Source: Lutibacter sp. A64
GTDB taxonomy: Bacteria; Bacteroidota; Bacteroidia; Flavobacteriales; Flavobacteriaceae
NCBI RefSeq assembly: GCF_022429565.1
Contig: NZ_CP092487.1
Location: 3,862,001 to 3,926,000 of the forward strand
DNA length: 64,000 bases
Direction: 5' to 3'
Below are positions 25,695-35,372 of this stretch, in pieces. The stretch's first letter is position 1. The number at the start of each line of letters is the position of its first letter. The notes under the pieces are model-generated. The model was given only the letters and a program-made list of their open reading frames with translations. It did not search any database and was not told the DNA's origin. Both the position numbers and the translations under genes were made by a program.

Positions 25695-27248
25695 ATGTCA
25701 AATAAATTAAGTCTGTTTTTTATTTTAATAATTGTAATGTTACTTTTTTTTAATTGCAGTAGTGGTAAGTTAACAGCGCCTTACGTTTCTGGAAATATAC
25801 CCTCGGTTGAAAGAGAGTTTAGGGCTGCTTGGATTGCTTCTGTTGCTAATATAAATTGGCCAAGTAAACCAGGCTTGTCTTCTGAAGAACAAAAAAATGA
25901 AGCTATAGTATTATTGAATGTACTTCAAAAAAATAATTTAAATGCTGCTGTATTACAAATTAGACCACAAGGTGATGCTTTGTATAAAAGTAATTTAGAG
26001 CCTTGGTCGTATTATTTAACAGGTTTACAAGGTAAAGCACCTGAACCTTATTACGATCCGCTTGAATTTTGGATTGAGCAAGCACATTTAAGAGGAATTG
26101 AATTACACGCTTGGTTAAATCCTTACAGAGCACATCATGTAAGTGGAGGGTCAGTTACGGATGCTTCCATAGTAAAAAAACACGCAGACTTAGTTGTTCC
26201 TTTAGAAACAGGGTATTGGTGGTTAGACCCAAGTAAGCAAGAAACTCAAGATTATAGTTATAATGTAGTTATGGATATTGTAAAACGTTATAATATTGAT
26301 GGTATTCATTTTGATGATTATTTTTATCCATATCCAGACTACAATAATAATAAAGATTTTCCTGATGGTGAAAGCTGGAATTTATATACTCAAAATGGTG
26401 GAAAATTAGCCAGAGCCGACTGGCGTAGAGACCATGTAAATAAATTTATTAAACGAGTTTATAAAGGAATAAAAAAAGAAAAAGCAAGCGTTAAATTTGG
26501 TATAAGTCCTTTTGGTTTTTGGCGACCACATTATCCAGCTTCGGTAACTGTAGGTTTTGATCAGTATAATCAATTGTATGCAGATGCTAAATTATGGTTA
26601 AATAAAGGTTGGGTAGATTATTATACGCCTCAATTGTATTGGCCAATAAATAGGATAGAACTTAGTTTTCCTGTGTTGTTAAATTGGTGGAATAATGAAA
26701 ATTATAAAGAACGTCATATTTGGCCTGGAATGAGTATAGGGAGCTTAAAAGGTGAAAGCGCTATTGATGAAGCTATCAACCAAATTATGATTACAAGAGG
26801 CATAACTTCTAAAGCTCCAGGACAAGTACTTTGGAACATAAAACCTTTAGTTACTTCGCCAAAATTGGCAACTGCAATATTAGAAGGTCCTTATAAAAAG
26901 CAAGCTCTAACTCCAAAATATTCTTGGTTAAATAAAAAAACACCATTAAAACCTAATGTTAGAACTTCCATAGAAAAAGAAATGTTGGCTGTTGAGTGGA
27001 GTCATAAAAACAAGAATGAAATAGCTCATTGGATTGTTTATACTAAATATGGGACAGTTTGGGATTATGCTATTTATGGAAGCTTAATAGAGTCTCAAAA
27101 TATACCATTAAAAATAACAAATAAAAATAAGTCAGGTTCTTCTAAATCTAAAGAGCTAATAAAAACCTTAAACTCCATAGCTGTATCTGTTGTAGATAAA
27201 TTTGGAAATGAAAGTGAACTTGTAGAAATAAAGAATTTAATACCTTAA
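25695..27248 (+). CDS. GHL10/DUF187-family glycoside hydrolase-like lipoprotein (YngK-like)
   Basis: A 517-residue lipoprotein (lipobox LLFFNC, Cys21). The N-terminal two-thirds is a barrel of the GHL10 (DUF187) type: REFRAAWIASVANINWPS, VLQIRPQGDALYKS, ELHAWLNPYRAHH, then the acidic strand end DGIHFDDYFYPYPD and KFGISPFGFWRP. The last 120 residues look like an Fn3-type sandwich (MLAVEWSHKNKNEIAHWIVY). Relatives are proposed to cut peptidoglycan or bacterial exopolysaccharide glycans, but activity is poorly defined. It stands alone with a long leader and is separated from the polysaccharide locus by terminators and the tRNA, so it is probably a housekeeping envelope gene. Confidence 0.85.
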   Translation: MSNKLSLFFILIIVMLLFFNCSSGKLTAPYVSGNIPSVEREFRAAWIASVANINWPSKPGLSSEEQKNEAIVLLNVLQKNNLNAAVLQIRPQGDALYKSNLEPWSYYLTGLQGKAPEPYYDPLEFWIEQAHLRGIELHAWLNPYRAHHVSGGSVTDASIVKKHADLVVPLETGYWWLDPSKQETQDYSYNVVMDIVKRYNIDGIHFDDYFYPYPDYNNNKDFPDGESWNLYTQNGGKLARADWRRDHVNKFIKRVYKGIKKEKASVKFGISPFGFWRPHYPASVTVGFDQYNQLYADAKLWLNKGWVDYYTPQLYWPINRIELSFPVLLNWWNNENYKERHIWPGMSIGSLKGESAIDEAINQIMITRGITSKAPGQVLWNIKPLVTSPKLATAILEGPYKKQALTPKYSWLNKKTPLKPNVRTSIEKEMLAVEWSHKNKNEIAHWIVYTKYGTVWDYAIYGSLIESQNIPLKITNKNKSGSSKSKELIKTLNSIAVSVVDKFGNESELVEIKNLIP

Positions 27249-27513
27249 TAAAGTTCGATTACACAACTTTAATTTTCAGGTCAATTTAGTAGATAATTAA
27301 CGTAAAATAGCGTTGTTTTTTAATTTTAGTTTTACTGTTGATAATGGTTGTTTGTTATAAGTTGTTGTTATTGGGTAGTTTACGTTTGAATTTGAAGTAT
27401 TATTGGAATAACTGTATTCTTAAGTTTCTCTAAAGAATTGTTTATTAGATTTGTTATAAAATAATAACAGATATATCTGCAAACTCATTTATTAATCAAT
27501 AAAATTTGGACAG

Positions 27514-28656
27514 ATGAAACTATTAGAGAATATTTTATTAGCAAATGATTTTAGTAAATCATCTAAAAATGTTTTAGAAACTGCCATTGAGTTTGCAAAA
27601 GTTTTGCATTCTAAAATTATTCCAATTCATGTACTTCCTGACGATATTTTAAATAAAAAGGTACAGTTATTATTAAATGAAACTGCCCAAGAAAAGCTAG
27701 AAGAAACTGTAAAAAATATTGAAGATTCAGGTGTAGAAGCAGGGAAACCTATACTTAGATTTGGGTCAGTAAATGATGCCATAGTTAGAACGTCTATTGC
27801 TACAGATGTCAATTTAATTTTAATTGGTTCTGGAGAAAGTAAAAACGGAGATAGATTTCAATTAGGAACAACCGCAGAACGAATTATTCAAGAAAGTGAC
27901 AAGCCGGTACTTGTTGTAAAAGAAGGAGTGCCACTTAATATTCAAAACATACTTTGTCCAATTGATTTTTCTGAAACTTCAAAATTAGCGCTTCAAAATG
28001 CAATAACAATGGCGCGTAGATTTAGAGCAGAATTAACCATTTTAAGTGTTTGTGAATTGCAAAGTTCTAGTTGGTTTACTTCAGAAAAAGATAGAGAAAA
28101 AGAAAATGATCTTAGATGCGCTTCGCACAAAACAAAATTCAATAAATTTTTAGAAGGTTTTAACTTAGAAGGTGTAAAATATATTAAAGAAACACCTGTT
28201 GGAAACCCAGCCGAAGAAATACTCAGTGTTATTTCAAGAGAAATGATTGATTTATTAATAATTGGTACTGCTGGAAGAACAGGTTTAAACCGTATGCTTA
28301 TTGGAAGTGTAACAGAAAAAGTAATACGCGAAGTGCCATGCTCTTTCATTACTTTAAAAGAAGAAGATGTTATTAAGTTACAATTGGAAACCAAAATTAA
28401 TGATATTGAAAATTCATACAATACGGCAGTTCAATTGGTTGAAGATGGTTTTTATACAGAGGCTATTGCTCAATTAAAAGCCTGTTTAAGAGTTAATAGT
28501 ATGTATTTACCCGCTTATTTCGGAATTGCTAAGATTTATGAAAAAATGGATGAACCTGAGAAAGCAGCATCCTATAGAAATAGTGGAATGGAAATAAAAG
28601 AGAAAATTTATTATACAAAAATAGAAAGCGAAGTTCGTAAACTACGCGGCAGATAA
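27514..28656 (+). CDS. Tandem universal stress protein with C-terminal TPR repeats
   Basis: A 380-residue cytoplasmic protein. Residues 1-140 and about 145-280 are two UspA domains. The second carries the complete ATP-binding signature G-2x-G-9x-G-S (GTAGRTGLNRMLIGS). In the first, the second glycine is a glutamate (GSGESKNGDRFQLGT), so that domain may not bind ATP. Residues about 295-365 form one to two TPR helices (YTEAIAQLKACLRVNSMYLPA), a protein-docking module. The gene ends 10 bases before the V-type ATPase subunit A start, so it is almost certainly transcribed with the ATPase and may monitor energy state or bind the complex (inference). Confidence 0.88.
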   Translation: MKLLENILLANDFSKSSKNVLETAIEFAKVLHSKIIPIHVLPDDILNKKVQLLLNETAQEKLEETVKNIEDSGVEAGKPILRFGSVNDAIVRTSIATDVNLILIGSGESKNGDRFQLGTTAERIIQESDKPVLVVKEGVPLNIQNILCPIDFSETSKLALQNAITMARRFRAELTILSVCELQSSSWFTSEKDREKENDLRCASHKTKFNKFLEGFNLEGVKYIKETPVGNPAEEILSVISREMIDLLIIGTAGRTGLNRMLIGSVTEKVIREVPCSFITLKEEDVIKLQLETKINDIENSYNTAVQLVEDGFYTEAIAQLKACLRVNSMYLPAYFGIAKIYEKMDEPEKAASYRNSGMEIKEKIYYTKIESEVRKLRGR

Positions 28657-28666
28657 TTTATAAAAA

Positions 28667-30400
28667 ATGAATAAATCAAAAGGACGAGTAGTCAGTGTAA
28701 ACGAATCTCTGGTTGGTGTAGAGATTACCGAAGGGGCGGTAATAAATGGAGAAGTAGCTTACATTATAATTGAGGATGGAAAAAAACTCAAAGCAGAGGT
28801 TATAGATGTAAAAACCGGTAATATGGTTTATTTACAAGTTTTTGAAGATACTAGTTGGATGAAATTTGGAGACACTGTAGAGTTCTCCGGCCTTCCTCTA
28901 GCAGTAAAATTAGGACCTGGTATTTTAGGTTCTGTTACAGATGGTCTTCAAAATCCCTTGTATGAACTGGCAAAAAAAGAATGGTTTCTTGAAAGGGGAT
29001 TAGAAGTAGCACCTTTAGATACAACTGTAGAATGGCACTTTACACCTTCCGTAAAAAAAGGCGATATTGTTACAGGAGGTTCGGTATTGGGTTCTGTACC
29101 AGAAAAACTTTTTAAACATAAAATTTTCGTACCATTTTCAATGCAGGGAAATTATACGGTTGAAAGTATTGTAGAAGAAGGCGATTATACTATTGAAAAA
29201 GATATAGTAATAATTAAAGATGCTGATGGTAATTCTAAAAAATTACAAATGGCGTTTGATTGGCCAGTAAAAACACCAATGCCTTTTAATAAACGTTCTG
29301 TTCCGGTTAATCCTTTACCTACAGGAATTAGAATATTAGATGCACTTTTTCCTATAGCTTATGGAGGTACAGCCTGTTGTCCTGGTCCTTTTGGAGCAGG
29401 TAAAACAGTACTTCAACATAGTTTGGCAAAACATTCAAAAGCAGATATTGTTATTATGGCAGCATGTGGTGAACGTGCAGGTGAAGCGGTTGAAATTTTT
29501 AAAGATTTTCCAGAGTTGATAGATCCAAAAACAGGAAAATCTTTAATGGATAGAACTTATATTGTAGGAAATACGTCATCTATGCCAGTAGCAGCTCGTG
29601 AGGCTTCGGTATATATGGCAACAACGGTTGGAGAGTATTACAGAAAACAAGGTTTAGATGTTTTAATGTTAGCAGATTCAACTTCGCGTTGGGCACAAGC
29701 TCTAAGGGAAACATCTGGGAGAAAAGAAGAAATACCTGGGCCAGAAGCGTTCCCAATGTATATTTCTACACTTATTTCTGCATTTTATGACCGAGCAGGT
29801 GTTGATATTTTAGAAAATGGAGAAACAGGATCGTTAAGTATTATGGGTACAGTGTCACCTGCGGGTGGAAATTTTGACGAGCCAGTTACGCAAGCAACTT
29901 TATTAAGTACCGGAGCATTTTGGGGATTGTCTAGAGCACTTTCCGATGCCAGAAAATATCCTGCAATAGATCGTATAGATAGTAATTCTAAATATCCTTC
30001 ACTTTTAAAACATGAAGAAGTAACTTTTTTATTAGAACTGCTTCGTGAAGGGAAAACCATAGCTTCAAATATCTTACTTATGGGAGAAAAAGGAATTACA
30101 GATGAAGCTTATATCACTTATCAAAAAGCTGAATTGGTTGATGCAGTGTTTTTACAACAAAACAGTTTTAATGATGTAGATGGTGTTACCGATCCTAAAA
30201 GGTTAAGAATGATGTTTGATGTTGTAAAACAAATTATAGATGCCCCAGTAACATTAAAGGGTAAAGAAGAAATTAGGTCTCATTTTAATTTTATGAGGCA
30301 AGCTTATATCGATTGGAATATGGTACAAGTGGATGATGACACATTCCAAAAACAAAAATCACAAATATTGAATTTGGTTAAAACAATGGGAGCATGCTAA
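28667..30400 (+). CDS. atpA: V/A-type ATPase catalytic subunit A
   Basis: A 577-residue subunit that binds and turns over ATP in the rotary V/A-type ATPase. The Walker A motif is GPFGAGKTVLQ. The non-homologous region typical of V-type A subunits (GSVPEKLFKHKIFVPF onward) precedes it, which separates it from F-type beta subunits. Other family marks are GERAGEAVEIF and MLADSTSRWAQALRE. The normal length for bacterial V-type A is about 580-600. Its last 7 bases overlap the start of subunit B. In related bacterial operons E and DUF2764 usually come before A; here A and B come first. Confidence 0.96.
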   Translation: MNKSKGRVVSVNESLVGVEITEGAVINGEVAYIIIEDGKKLKAEVIDVKTGNMVYLQVFEDTSWMKFGDTVEFSGLPLAVKLGPGILGSVTDGLQNPLYELAKKEWFLERGLEVAPLDTTVEWHFTPSVKKGDIVTGGSVLGSVPEKLFKHKIFVPFSMQGNYTVESIVEEGDYTIEKDIVIIKDADGNSKKLQMAFDWPVKTPMPFNKRSVPVNPLPTGIRILDALFPIAYGGTACCPGPFGAGKTVLQHSLAKHSKADIVIMAACGERAGEAVEIFKDFPELIDPKTGKSLMDRTYIVGNTSSMPVAAREASVYMATTVGEYYRKQGLDVLMLADSTSRWAQALRETSGRKEEIPGPEAFPMYISTLISAFYDRAGVDILENGETGSLSIMGTVSPAGGNFDEPVTQATLLSTGAFWGLSRALSDARKYPAIDRIDSNSKYPSLLKHEEVTFLLELLREGKTIASNILLMGEKGITDEAYITYQKAELVDAVFLQQNSFNDVDGVTDPKRLRMMFDVVKQIIDAPVTLKGKEEIRSHFNFMRQAYIDWNMVQVDDDTFQKQKSQILNLVKTMGAC

Positions 30401-31725
30401 AGAAAACGTATGAAAATATAGATAGTATTGGAAGAGCCATTTTAAGCATAAAAGCAAAAGGGGTTCATAATAAAGAATTGGCAGAGGTAATTTATCCAGA
30501 TGGAAAAAGGGCCTTTGCACAAGTTATTGCAATAGAAGGTGATCGTGTAACACTTCAGTTATTTGGAGGTGGATTTGGAGTTTCAACAGATTGTAAAGTA
30601 CGTTTTCTAGGAAAACCAGTTCAAGTTGGGTTCTCTGATGATATGCTTGGTAGAGTATATTCTGGAAATGGACAGCCAATTGATGGTGGCCCAGAATTAC
30701 ATTCAGATTTAATTCGTGTTGCAGGTCCTTCAATTAATCCTGTAAAACGGTTGATTCCTAAAAATATGATTCGTACTGGTGTACCAATGATTGATGTGTT
30801 TAACACGTTGGTACAATCTCAAAAAATACCAATTTTTGCAAAAGCAGGTGAACCATATAATAAGCTGTTAGCAAATATTGCAACTCAAACAGATGCAGAT
30901 GTTATTATTATTGGTGGTGTAGGATTAAAGTTTGATGAGTTTCACTTTTTTAAAGAACGTATTGAAGAAGCTGGTAGTAAAAGTAAAACCATTATGTTTG
31001 TCCATACACATAGAGATTCTATTGTAGAAGGGTTAATGGTGCCAGATTTAGCATTGGCTGTGGGTGAACGTTTTGCGCTTCAAGGAAAAAATGTATTTGT
31101 ATTGTTGTCGGATATGACACAATGGTCAGATTATTTACGTCAAGTTGCAAATGCACAAGATCAAATTCCTGCAAATCAAGGTTATCCAGGAGATTTATAT
31201 TCACAATTGGCAAGCCGTTACGAAAAAGCTGCAGATATTGATGGTGCTGGAAGTTTAACCATACTTGGAGTAACAACTATGGATGATGTAACACATCCTG
31301 TACCAGATAATACTGGTTATATAACCGAAGGTCAATTTTATATGAAAGATGGTTATTTAGAATTGTTTGGTTCGCTAAGTAGATTAAAACAACAGGTAAA
31401 TGATAGAACTAGACCAGACCATAGAAGCATAATGAATGCAATGGCAAGATTGTTTTCTGATGCCGAAGAACGTGTAAAAGCACAAAAATTTGGTTCGGTA
31501 AAAGATGATTATTCTTTACGACTTTTAGAGTATAGAAAAGTGTTTCAAAAAGAATTAATGGATCCATTTAGATTTTTAGAGCTTGAAGATGCTCTTGATC
31601 TTTGTTGGGATATTTTAGCTAAACATTTCAAAAAAGAAGAAGTAGGGCTATCATCTAAATTAGTTGAAGCATATTGGCCAGAAAATGGGGAATTCAAAAT
31701 TTTAAAAAACACGACCGATGTCTGA
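30394..31725 (+). CDS. atpB: V/A-type ATPase regulatory subunit B
   Basis: A 443-residue non-catalytic partner of subunit A in the A3B3 ring. As expected there is no Walker A lysine: the equivalent region reads PIFAKAGEPYNKLLANIA. Family segments are MLGRVYSGNGQPIDGGPEL and VLLSDMTQWSDYLRQVANA. The start codon overlaps the end of subunit A by 7 bases and its stop overlaps the start of subunit E by 8, indicating translational coupling and fixed stoichiometry. Confidence 0.96.
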   Translation: MLKKTYENIDSIGRAILSIKAKGVHNKELAEVIYPDGKRAFAQVIAIEGDRVTLQLFGGGFGVSTDCKVRFLGKPVQVGFSDDMLGRVYSGNGQPIDGGPELHSDLIRVAGPSINPVKRLIPKNMIRTGVPMIDVFNTLVQSQKIPIFAKAGEPYNKLLANIATQTDADVIIIGGVGLKFDEFHFFKERIEEAGSKSKTIMFVHTHRDSIVEGLMVPDLALAVGERFALQGKNVFVLLSDMTQWSDYLRQVANAQDQIPANQGYPGDLYSQLASRYEKAADIDGAGSLTILGVTTMDDVTHPVPDNTGYITEGQFYMKDGYLELFGSLSRLKQQVNDRTRPDHRSIMNAMARLFSDAEERVKAQKFGSVKDDYSLRLLEYRKVFQKELMDPFRFLELEDALDLCWDILAKHFKKEEVGLSSKLVEAYWPENGEFKILKNTTDV

Positions 31726-32308
31726 AAAAACATTAGATAAATTAATAGCATCGCTAAAAACTGAAGCTGTTGAAGCTGCAGAAAAAGAAGCAAAAAAAAT
31801 AGTAGATGCAGCAAATGAAGAAGCTCAAAAAATACTTAGTAAAGCAGACGCTGAAAAAACGGAACTACTTGAAAATGCAGAACGTGAATCTGCTGAAATC
31901 ATAGAAAAAGGTAAAGGTTTGTTAAAACAAGCAGCAAGAGATTTAAATGTTACCGTACAAAACGATTTACTTAAGTTGTTAAAAGCTGTTTTAAGTACAG
32001 AAGTTGAGAAAACATTTACTCCTGATCTTGTAAAATCTACGGTTTTAAAAATTATTGAAAATGTAGATAATACTGTAGAAATAAAGCTTCCAGAAGCTAT
32101 AGAAAAAGAGTTGGCAGCATATGTTCAGAAACAATTGCAAGAATCAAATAACTTGGTTTCTATAACAAAAGATAATAGTATTTTAAAAGGTTTTACAGTT
32201 ACAAAAACAGATGAAGGTTGGAGCTACCATATTACGCCAGATGAGGTTTCTGAAATTTTAAATACGCATCTAAGTGAAAAATGGGTGAATATCCTAAAAA
32301 ATAAATAA
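31718..32308 (+). CDS. atpE: V/A-type ATPase peripheral-stalk subunit E
   Basis: A 196-residue protein with a long charged N-terminal coiled coil rich in Ala, Glu and Lys (EAAEKEAKKIVDAANEEAQK, residues about 15-75) and a compact alpha/beta C-terminal domain. This is the shape of the E subunit, which forms the peripheral stalk linking the ATPase head to subunit I. No separate G subunit gene is seen, so E may pair with itself or with another protein. The coding region overlaps subunit B by 8 bases. Confidence 0.88.
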   Translation: MSEKTLDKLIASLKTEAVEAAEKEAKKIVDAANEEAQKILSKADAEKTELLENAERESAEIIEKGKGLLKQAARDLNVTVQNDLLKLLKAVLSTEVEKTFTPDLVKSTVLKIIENVDNTVEIKLPEAIEKELAAYVQKQLQESNNLVSITKDNSILKGFTVTKTDEGWSYHITPDEVSEILNTHLSEKWVNILKNK

Positions 32309-32316
32309 TAGTTGTT

Positions 32317-32895
32317 ATGACAGGAAATCTGGAATATTTAATGAGTAGTTTGCCTGATTTATCTTTTAAAAATGAAGAAGATACAGAAGAGAAAGTGACT
32401 TCTTTGCTCAAAAAATATGCCGATGCATCTGAAGGGAAAACAGGTTTAGTTGCTATTTTAAATAATGAAGCAGCTAAATTTTTATCGCCAAATGAAAGTC
32501 AGTTGTTTCAAGAAATTCAACTTGAAAAGATTCATAATAATATTTTTCAGAAGAGTAAAAGTAAAGTGTTAAGTGAATTTTCGAGCTATGTTTTTAAGCT
32601 GAAAAAGGAAGTAGAACAATTAAGGATTTTTAGAAAATCTAGCGAAAATCAAAGAGGAGAAAATAAAAAAGCTATTCAAATTATACCAGGTAATCCGCTA
32701 GAAGAAGAAAAGCAACTTGTAGAATTTCAATGGGATAAAATTGAAGCAATTTCAACTGGACATTATGCCGATTTTGAAGCTTTAATAAGTTATAAATTAA
32801 AATTAATGTTGTTGGTAAGGCTGTGGAGCTTTAAAGCAGAAAATGGGTTTGGTATTTTTGAAAAAAGCATAAATATAGAAGAATATGGCAGATAA
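32317..32895 (+). CDS. DUF2764 family protein of the V-type ATPase operon
   Basis: A 192-residue mostly helical protein with no signal peptide or membrane segment. It opens with NLEYLMSSLPDLSFKNE and has a charged central helix region (KLKKEVEQLRIFRKS) and a late segment ISYKLKLMLLVRLWSF. Such DUF2764 proteins occur in the V-type ATPase operons of Chlamydia, spirochaetes and Bacteroidota, next to subunit E. Those operons lack a recognisable subunit C, and DUF2764 is the natural candidate for the central-stalk socket that C provides elsewhere. That role is inference. It overlaps the subunit D start by 11 bases. Confidence 0.85.
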   Translation: MTGNLEYLMSSLPDLSFKNEEDTEEKVTSLLKKYADASEGKTGLVAILNNEAAKFLSPNESQLFQEIQLEKIHNNIFQKSKSKVLSEFSSYVFKLKKEVEQLRIFRKSSENQRGENKKAIQIIPGNPLEEEKQLVEFQWDKIEAISTGHYADFEALISYKLKLMLLVRLWSFKAENGFGIFEKSINIEEYGR

Positions 32896-33496
32896 GATTT
32901 TAATGAATAAAAACTTTTTGGCTGCCTTAAAAATTGAGCTTAAAGAGTATAAAACAGCATTGCCTGTTTTTGAAATGAAAGAACAGCAGCTAAAAGGTGT
33001 GGTTCAAGAAATTGAAAATGATATAGTACGTTTACAACAGAGCATTGAGGAAACCAACACTAAAACAAAAGAATGGGTTGGTGTTATGGCAGAAAAAACT
33101 ATTGATTTGTCTGAAATTGTAAAGGTAGATAGTGTAATTACAGAAAAACAAGAAATTGCTGGTGCCACTATAGATGCATTTGTAGACTTAAAATTTGAAG
33201 AGATAGAAATAGACTTGTTTGAAACACCTCTTTGGGTAGACACTGCTATTGAAGTTATTAAAGATCAGAAAACCGATTTGCTTATGATAGCAATAAAACG
33301 GAAAAATATTGAATTGCTTAGAGAAGAGTTAGCAGAAGCAAGGCGTATGAAAAATGCTCTTAAAGAAGTATTTATACCTGAAACAATTGATAATATTAGA
33401 AAAATTCAAATATACCTAGGTGATGTTGAAAGACTTGCCATTGGTTGTGCCAAATTAGTAAAAAAGAAAAAACAGGATAAAGGAGCTTCAGTATGA
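32885..33496 (+). CDS. atpD: V/A-type ATPase central-shaft subunit D
   Basis: A 203-residue subunit forming the rotating shaft inside the A3B3 head. Both ends are long helices: NKNFLAALKIELKEYKTALP near the start and IDNIRKIQIYLGDVERLAIG near the end, with a shorter middle domain, as in other D subunits. No F subunit gene, which usually caps D, is found nearby. The coding region overlaps DUF2764 by 11 bases and subunit I by 4 (ATGA). Confidence 0.9.
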   Translation: MADKILMNKNFLAALKIELKEYKTALPVFEMKEQQLKGVVQEIENDIVRLQQSIEETNTKTKEWVGVMAEKTIDLSEIVKVDSVITEKQEIAGATIDAFVDLKFEEIEIDLFETPLWVDTAIEVIKDQKTDLLMIAIKRKNIELLREELAEARRMKNALKEVFIPETIDNIRKIQIYLGDVERLAIGCAKLVKKKKQDKGASV

Positions 33497-35322
33497 TTGT
33501 TAGAATGAAAGAAATACTGCTTTTTACACTATCAAGTTCGGTAGACGAAACTATCCAAAAACTTGGAGAGTTAGGTGTATTGGATATCAATAAAATTAAC
33601 CATACTGTTGGTGAGGTAGTTGAAAGAAGATTAGATGCTGTTAATAGAGCAGAAAATGCAATAGCTATTCTAGAAAATTATAATAATAAAAAGAAGCAAG
33701 TCTCTTTGGTAGATAATGCACCCATAGAGCCAAAAGAACTTGTAGATCGTATTTTGTTAACTCCAGAAATTGAGCAAAATTGTAATAATAAATTGCTTGA
33801 ATTAAACCAGCAGTTAGAGTGGTATAATATATGGGGAGAAAATGTAGCTGTTAAAGATTTTAATTACCTACAAGAAAAAGGGATATTTGTGCGTTTGTAT
33901 CTGGTTGATAAAAGTAGTGTAAATGAACTTAAAAAAGACCATTGTATTGCTACTCTTCAGGAGTATGATAACAAAGTTCCAGTCGCTTTATTTGCAACAA
34001 ATGCAACAGAAAGGTTAGATTTAAAAGAAGAAACGTTACCTAAATTATCTTTAGAAGTTATTAAAGAACAACTAAAGGAAGCAGAAGAGCAATTAAAGGA
34101 ATCTACTTTGTTTTTAGAAAATCAAGTTGGAAATATTGCATTATTAAAAGATTATCTTTTAGAATTAGAAGAGCGTTTAGGTGTAGAGCAAACGCTAAAT
34201 GGAATGGGTAATATAGAAGGGAAACTTAGTTATTTAAAAGGCTATTTACCAAAAGATGCTGTAGAAGATTTTACAACTGTTGCTAAAGAGAATAATTGGG
34301 GATATACTATTTCTGAACCTGAAAACCCAGAAGATGTACCAGTTTATATTAAAAATCCGAAATGGATTAATATTATAAATCCAGTTATGAAATTTATAGA
34401 TATTGTACCAGGTTATAAAGAAGTTGATGTATCTATTTATTTTCTTATTGCTTTTGCACTTTTTTTCGCAATGCTTGTTGGAGATGCTGGTTATGGTGCT
34501 ATTTTTTTAATAGTAACGTTTTTATTTAGAAAAAAAGTAGATTCTCAAATGCGTTTTTTAATGTATGTACTTAGTGGCTCAACCATTATTTGGGGTGTAT
34601 TAAGTGGAACTTATTTTGGATCTGAGGATATTGCAGCTTTACCATTTTTTAACGATTTAATTATAGATAATATAGCCAGTTTTGGAGTTGATAATATTTC
34701 ATTTATGATGCATTTATCTTTTCTTATTGGTGCTATACATTTAACAATTGCTCATAGCGTAAGACTTTTTCAATTTATTAATTCTATAAAAGCACTTAGT
34801 GAGTTAGGATGGGTTAGTTTAGTTTGGGGATTGTTTTTTTTAACAGAACAATTGGTTTTAGGTAAAACAGCACCAGAATGGAATGTTTGGTTGTTTGTAG
34901 CCGGCTCTCTATTGGTTGCATTTTTCTCTGTAGAAAGTAAAAGTTTTTTTAAAAGTATGGGTGTTTCTGTAGCAAACTTACCATTAAGTTTAATTAGTGG
35001 ATTTTCAGATATTGTATCTTATGTTAGACTTTTTGCAGTGGGTATGGCAACAGCGGCAGTAGCTTCTAGTTTTAATAATATGATAGTGCCTGATGGATTT
35101 TCAGATATGGGAATTTTAGATTTAATAATGGCTGCGGTAGCATTGTTTTTAGGTCACGGACTTAATATTGCATTAGCTTTAATGGCTGTTATGGTACACG
35201 GTATACGTTTAAATATGTTGGAGTTTGCAGGGCATTTAGGAGTGCAATTTTCTGGAGAAGCTTATAAACCTTTTAAATTAATAAGCTCAACCAATATAGT
35301 TAATAAAGAGAAAGTAAAATAA
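33493..35322 (+). CDS. atpI: V/A-type ATPase membrane subunit I (a-subunit homologue)
   Basis: A 609-residue protein. Residues 1-300 are a soluble, partly coiled-coil domain that connects to the peripheral stalk (KEQLKEAEEQLKESTLFLEN). Residues about 310-600 contain seven to eight membrane helices, among them YFLIAFALFFAMLVGDAGYG and ALMAVMVHGIRLNMLEFAGH. Arg residues in SDIVSYVRLFAVGMA and GIRLNML are candidates for the conserved stator arginine pair. At 609 residues it is slightly shorter than typical for the family. Its start overlaps subunit D by 4 bases, and subunit K follows after 50. Confidence 0.94.
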   Translation: MIVRMKEILLFTLSSSVDETIQKLGELGVLDINKINHTVGEVVERRLDAVNRAENAIAILENYNNKKKQVSLVDNAPIEPKELVDRILLTPEIEQNCNNKLLELNQQLEWYNIWGENVAVKDFNYLQEKGIFVRLYLVDKSSVNELKKDHCIATLQEYDNKVPVALFATNATERLDLKEETLPKLSLEVIKEQLKEAEEQLKESTLFLENQVGNIALLKDYLLELEERLGVEQTLNGMGNIEGKLSYLKGYLPKDAVEDFTTVAKENNWGYTISEPENPEDVPVYIKNPKWINIINPVMKFIDIVPGYKEVDVSIYFLIAFALFFAMLVGDAGYGAIFLIVTFLFRKKVDSQMRFLMYVLSGSTIIWGVLSGTYFGSEDIAALPFFNDLIIDNIASFGVDNISFMMHLSFLIGAIHLTIAHSVRLFQFINSIKALSELGWVSLVWGLFFLTEQLVLGKTAPEWNVWLFVAGSLLVAFFSVESKSFFKSMGVSVANLPLSLISGFSDIVSYVRLFAVGMATAAVASSFNNMIVPDGFSDMGILDLIMAAVALFLGHGLNIALALMAVMVHGIRLNMLEFAGHLGVQFSGEAYKPFKLISSTNIVNKEKVK

Positions 35323-35372
35323 AACGATAGAAAAGTAAATTAAGAAATTATTCAAATTTTAAAAATTAAATT